A stretch of 5,867 nt of DNA, taken from NCBI GenBank assembly GCA_023426625.1, contig JAFAAJ010000121.1:1-5867 (forward strand). The letters run 5' to 3'. Made by a program: the position numbers and the translations under genes. This document shows positions 5,528-5,867 of this stretch, in pieces (the stretch's first letter is position 1; each line of letters opens with the position of its first letter). A model generated the notes under the pieces. That model searched no databases. It saw nothing but the letters and a program-made list of their open reading frames with translations, and was not told the origin of the DNA. The DNA comes from Bacteroidota bacterium. GTDB taxonomy: Bacteria; Bacteroidota; Bacteroidia; Flavobacteriales; Weeksellaceae.

Positions 5528-5599
5528 ATGAATAAAAACGTATTTATATCATTAGATTTACCGGGCGATAGCGCCCTTTACGATATTTATTGTTATTAA
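5528..5599 (+). CDS. pyrB leader peptide, 23 codons (attenuator ORF)
   Basis: The frame begins MNKNVFISLDLP and ends LYDIYCY before TAA. It lies between a strong promoter and a terminator that precedes pyrB. The predicted transcription start is within about three bases of the ATG, so the mRNA would be leaderless or nearly so and there is no room for a ribosome binding site. The last seven codons (CTT to TAT) fall in U-rich sequence, and the stop codon overlaps the base of the terminator stem. A ribosome reaching the stop would cover the 5' arm of that stem. The peptide has no run of one amino acid, though three of its last six residues are Tyr. By analogy with enterobacterial PyrL, the act of translation rather than the product is likely to matter. 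I do not recognise the peptide as a named family. Confidence 0.65.
   Translation: MNKNVFISLDLPGDSALYDIYCY
5563..5597 (+). promoter_or_regulatory. Candidate UTP-sensitive pause site: GC hairpin plus U-rich run
   Basis: GGGCG (5563-5567) pairs with CGCCC (5572-5576) around an ATAG loop, five G-C pairs within otherwise AT-rich DNA. The next 21 bases (5577-5597) contain 13 T. A hairpin followed by a U-rich stretch is the layout of the pause region in the E. coli pyrBI leader, where low UTP slows polymerase and lets the ribosome catch up. Both parts lie inside the leader-peptide frame. Confidence 0.55.
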
Positions 5600-5626
5600 G
5601 CGAAGATTTGGTCTTCGCTTTTTTTT
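5598..5626 (+). terminator. Intrinsic terminator / attenuator before pyrB
   Basis: AAGCGAAGA (5598-5606) pairs perfectly with TCTTCGCTT (5612-5620) around TTTGG, and a run of eight T (5619-5626) follows. This is a textbook intrinsic terminator, yet it lies between a promoter and pyrB, 19 bases before the pyrB start codon. It should therefore work as a conditional attenuator. Its 5' base overlaps the stop codon of the leader peptide, so a ribosome at that stop would prevent the stem from forming. Confidence 0.9.
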
Positions 5627-5645
5627 GTGTAAAAATTAAGAATTT

Positions 5646-5867
5646 ATGTTTACGATTACAGAACTAAGTACCGAGAGAATCAACAGTATACTGGAAGAAG
5701 CACTGGCTTTTGCCAATGGTAAAACTGCCAAAATTGAAGGAGAAGTTTTTTGTTCGAACCTTTTCTTCGAAGACAGTACGAGAACCAAAACCAGCTTTGA
5801 TATTGCAGAAAGAAAATTAGGATTGCAGGTGGTTCCGTTCGACGCTTCTCATAGTTCTGTAAACAAA
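5646..5867 (+). CDS. pyrB: Aspartate carbamoyltransferase catalytic chain (PyrB), N-terminal part
   Basis: Seventy-four N-terminal residues are visible before the window ends. The carbamoyl phosphate loop NLFFEDSTRTKTSF (38-51) contains the family STRT motif, and FDASHSSVNK (65-74) is the start of the 80s loop whose lysine, Lys74 here, reaches into the neighbouring active site in the trimer. The sequence is closer to aspartate than to ornithine carbamoyltransferases. The enzyme makes N-carbamoyl-aspartate in the first committed step of pyrimidine synthesis and shares carbamoyl phosphate with the argF' product in the same window. The start ATG follows an A-rich stretch with no clear Shine-Dalgarno, as usual in this phylum. 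Expression is probably set by the leader and attenuator directly upstream. No pyrR precedes it in the window. Confidence 0.93.
   Translation, partial: MFTITELSTERINSILEEALAFANGKTAKIEGEVFCSNLFFEDSTRTKTSFDIAERKLGLQVVPFDASHSSVNK

Noticed and set aside
5579..5596. Tyrosine-sensing leader peptide (three Tyr in the last six codons)
   Set aside because: The Tyr codons are not consecutive, there is no competing antiterminator stem, and a ribosome stalled by lack of tyrosine has no plausible link to pyrB. Their TAT and TAC codons fit selection for U-rich RNA.
5528..5645. PyrR-dependent attenuation of pyrB
   Set aside because: No pyrR is next to pyrB in the window and I see no PyrR binding-loop sequence or alternative antiterminator pairing; the translated ORF and pause hairpin fit a pyrBI-type mechanism better.

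Overview
The window is AT-rich and comes from a member of the Bacteroidetes. It most resembles the Flavobacteriia, of the Chryseobacterium type. Three things point there. The promoter before the last gene is a clean Bacteroidetes-type sigma site (TTTG, 19 bases, TATCTTTG). None of the genes has a clear Shine-Dalgarno sequence. The arginine genes are of the Bacteroidetes kind, with an N-acyl-ornithine carbamoyltransferase in place of an ordinary ornithine carbamoyltransferase. The genus is inferred from overall resemblance, not proven.

Layout. Positions 1-4837 hold the distal part of an arginine-biosynthesis operon, all on the + strand: the 3' end of argD, the carbamoyltransferase argF', argB, argE and argH. 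Together these cover acylglutamate phosphorylation (argB), acylornithine formation (argD), carbamoylation of the acylated ornithine (argF'), deacylation of acyl-citrulline (argE) and cleavage of argininosuccinate (argH). argC and argG are not present and may lie upstream. Val90 of the carbamoyltransferase sits at the position that decides between acetyl- and succinyl-ornithine, so the pathway probably runs on succinylated intermediates, as in Bacteroides fragilis. Two structured, apparently dispersed elements interrupt the operon: a perfect 15-bp palindrome between argF' and argB, and a fold-back element of about 157 bp between argE and argH.

After argH there is a short convergent intergenic region with a weak hairpin and a REP-like repeat. 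An Lrp/AsnC-family regulator follows on the - strand. Divergent from it, and running off the right edge, is pyrB (aspartate carbamoyltransferase).

The most notable part is the 120-base stretch between the pyrB promoter and pyrB. It encodes a 23-codon leader peptide whose ATG lies almost exactly at the predicted transcription start. Inside the peptide gene are a GC-only hairpin and then a U-rich stretch. The stop codon overlaps the base of a strong intrinsic terminator that sits just before pyrB. This is the architecture of the UTP-sensitive attenuator of enterobacterial pyrBI, in a compact and apparently leaderless form. The window therefore joins the two pathways that consume carbamoyl phosphate, arginine and pyrimidine synthesis, with a candidate amino-acid-sensing regulator between them.
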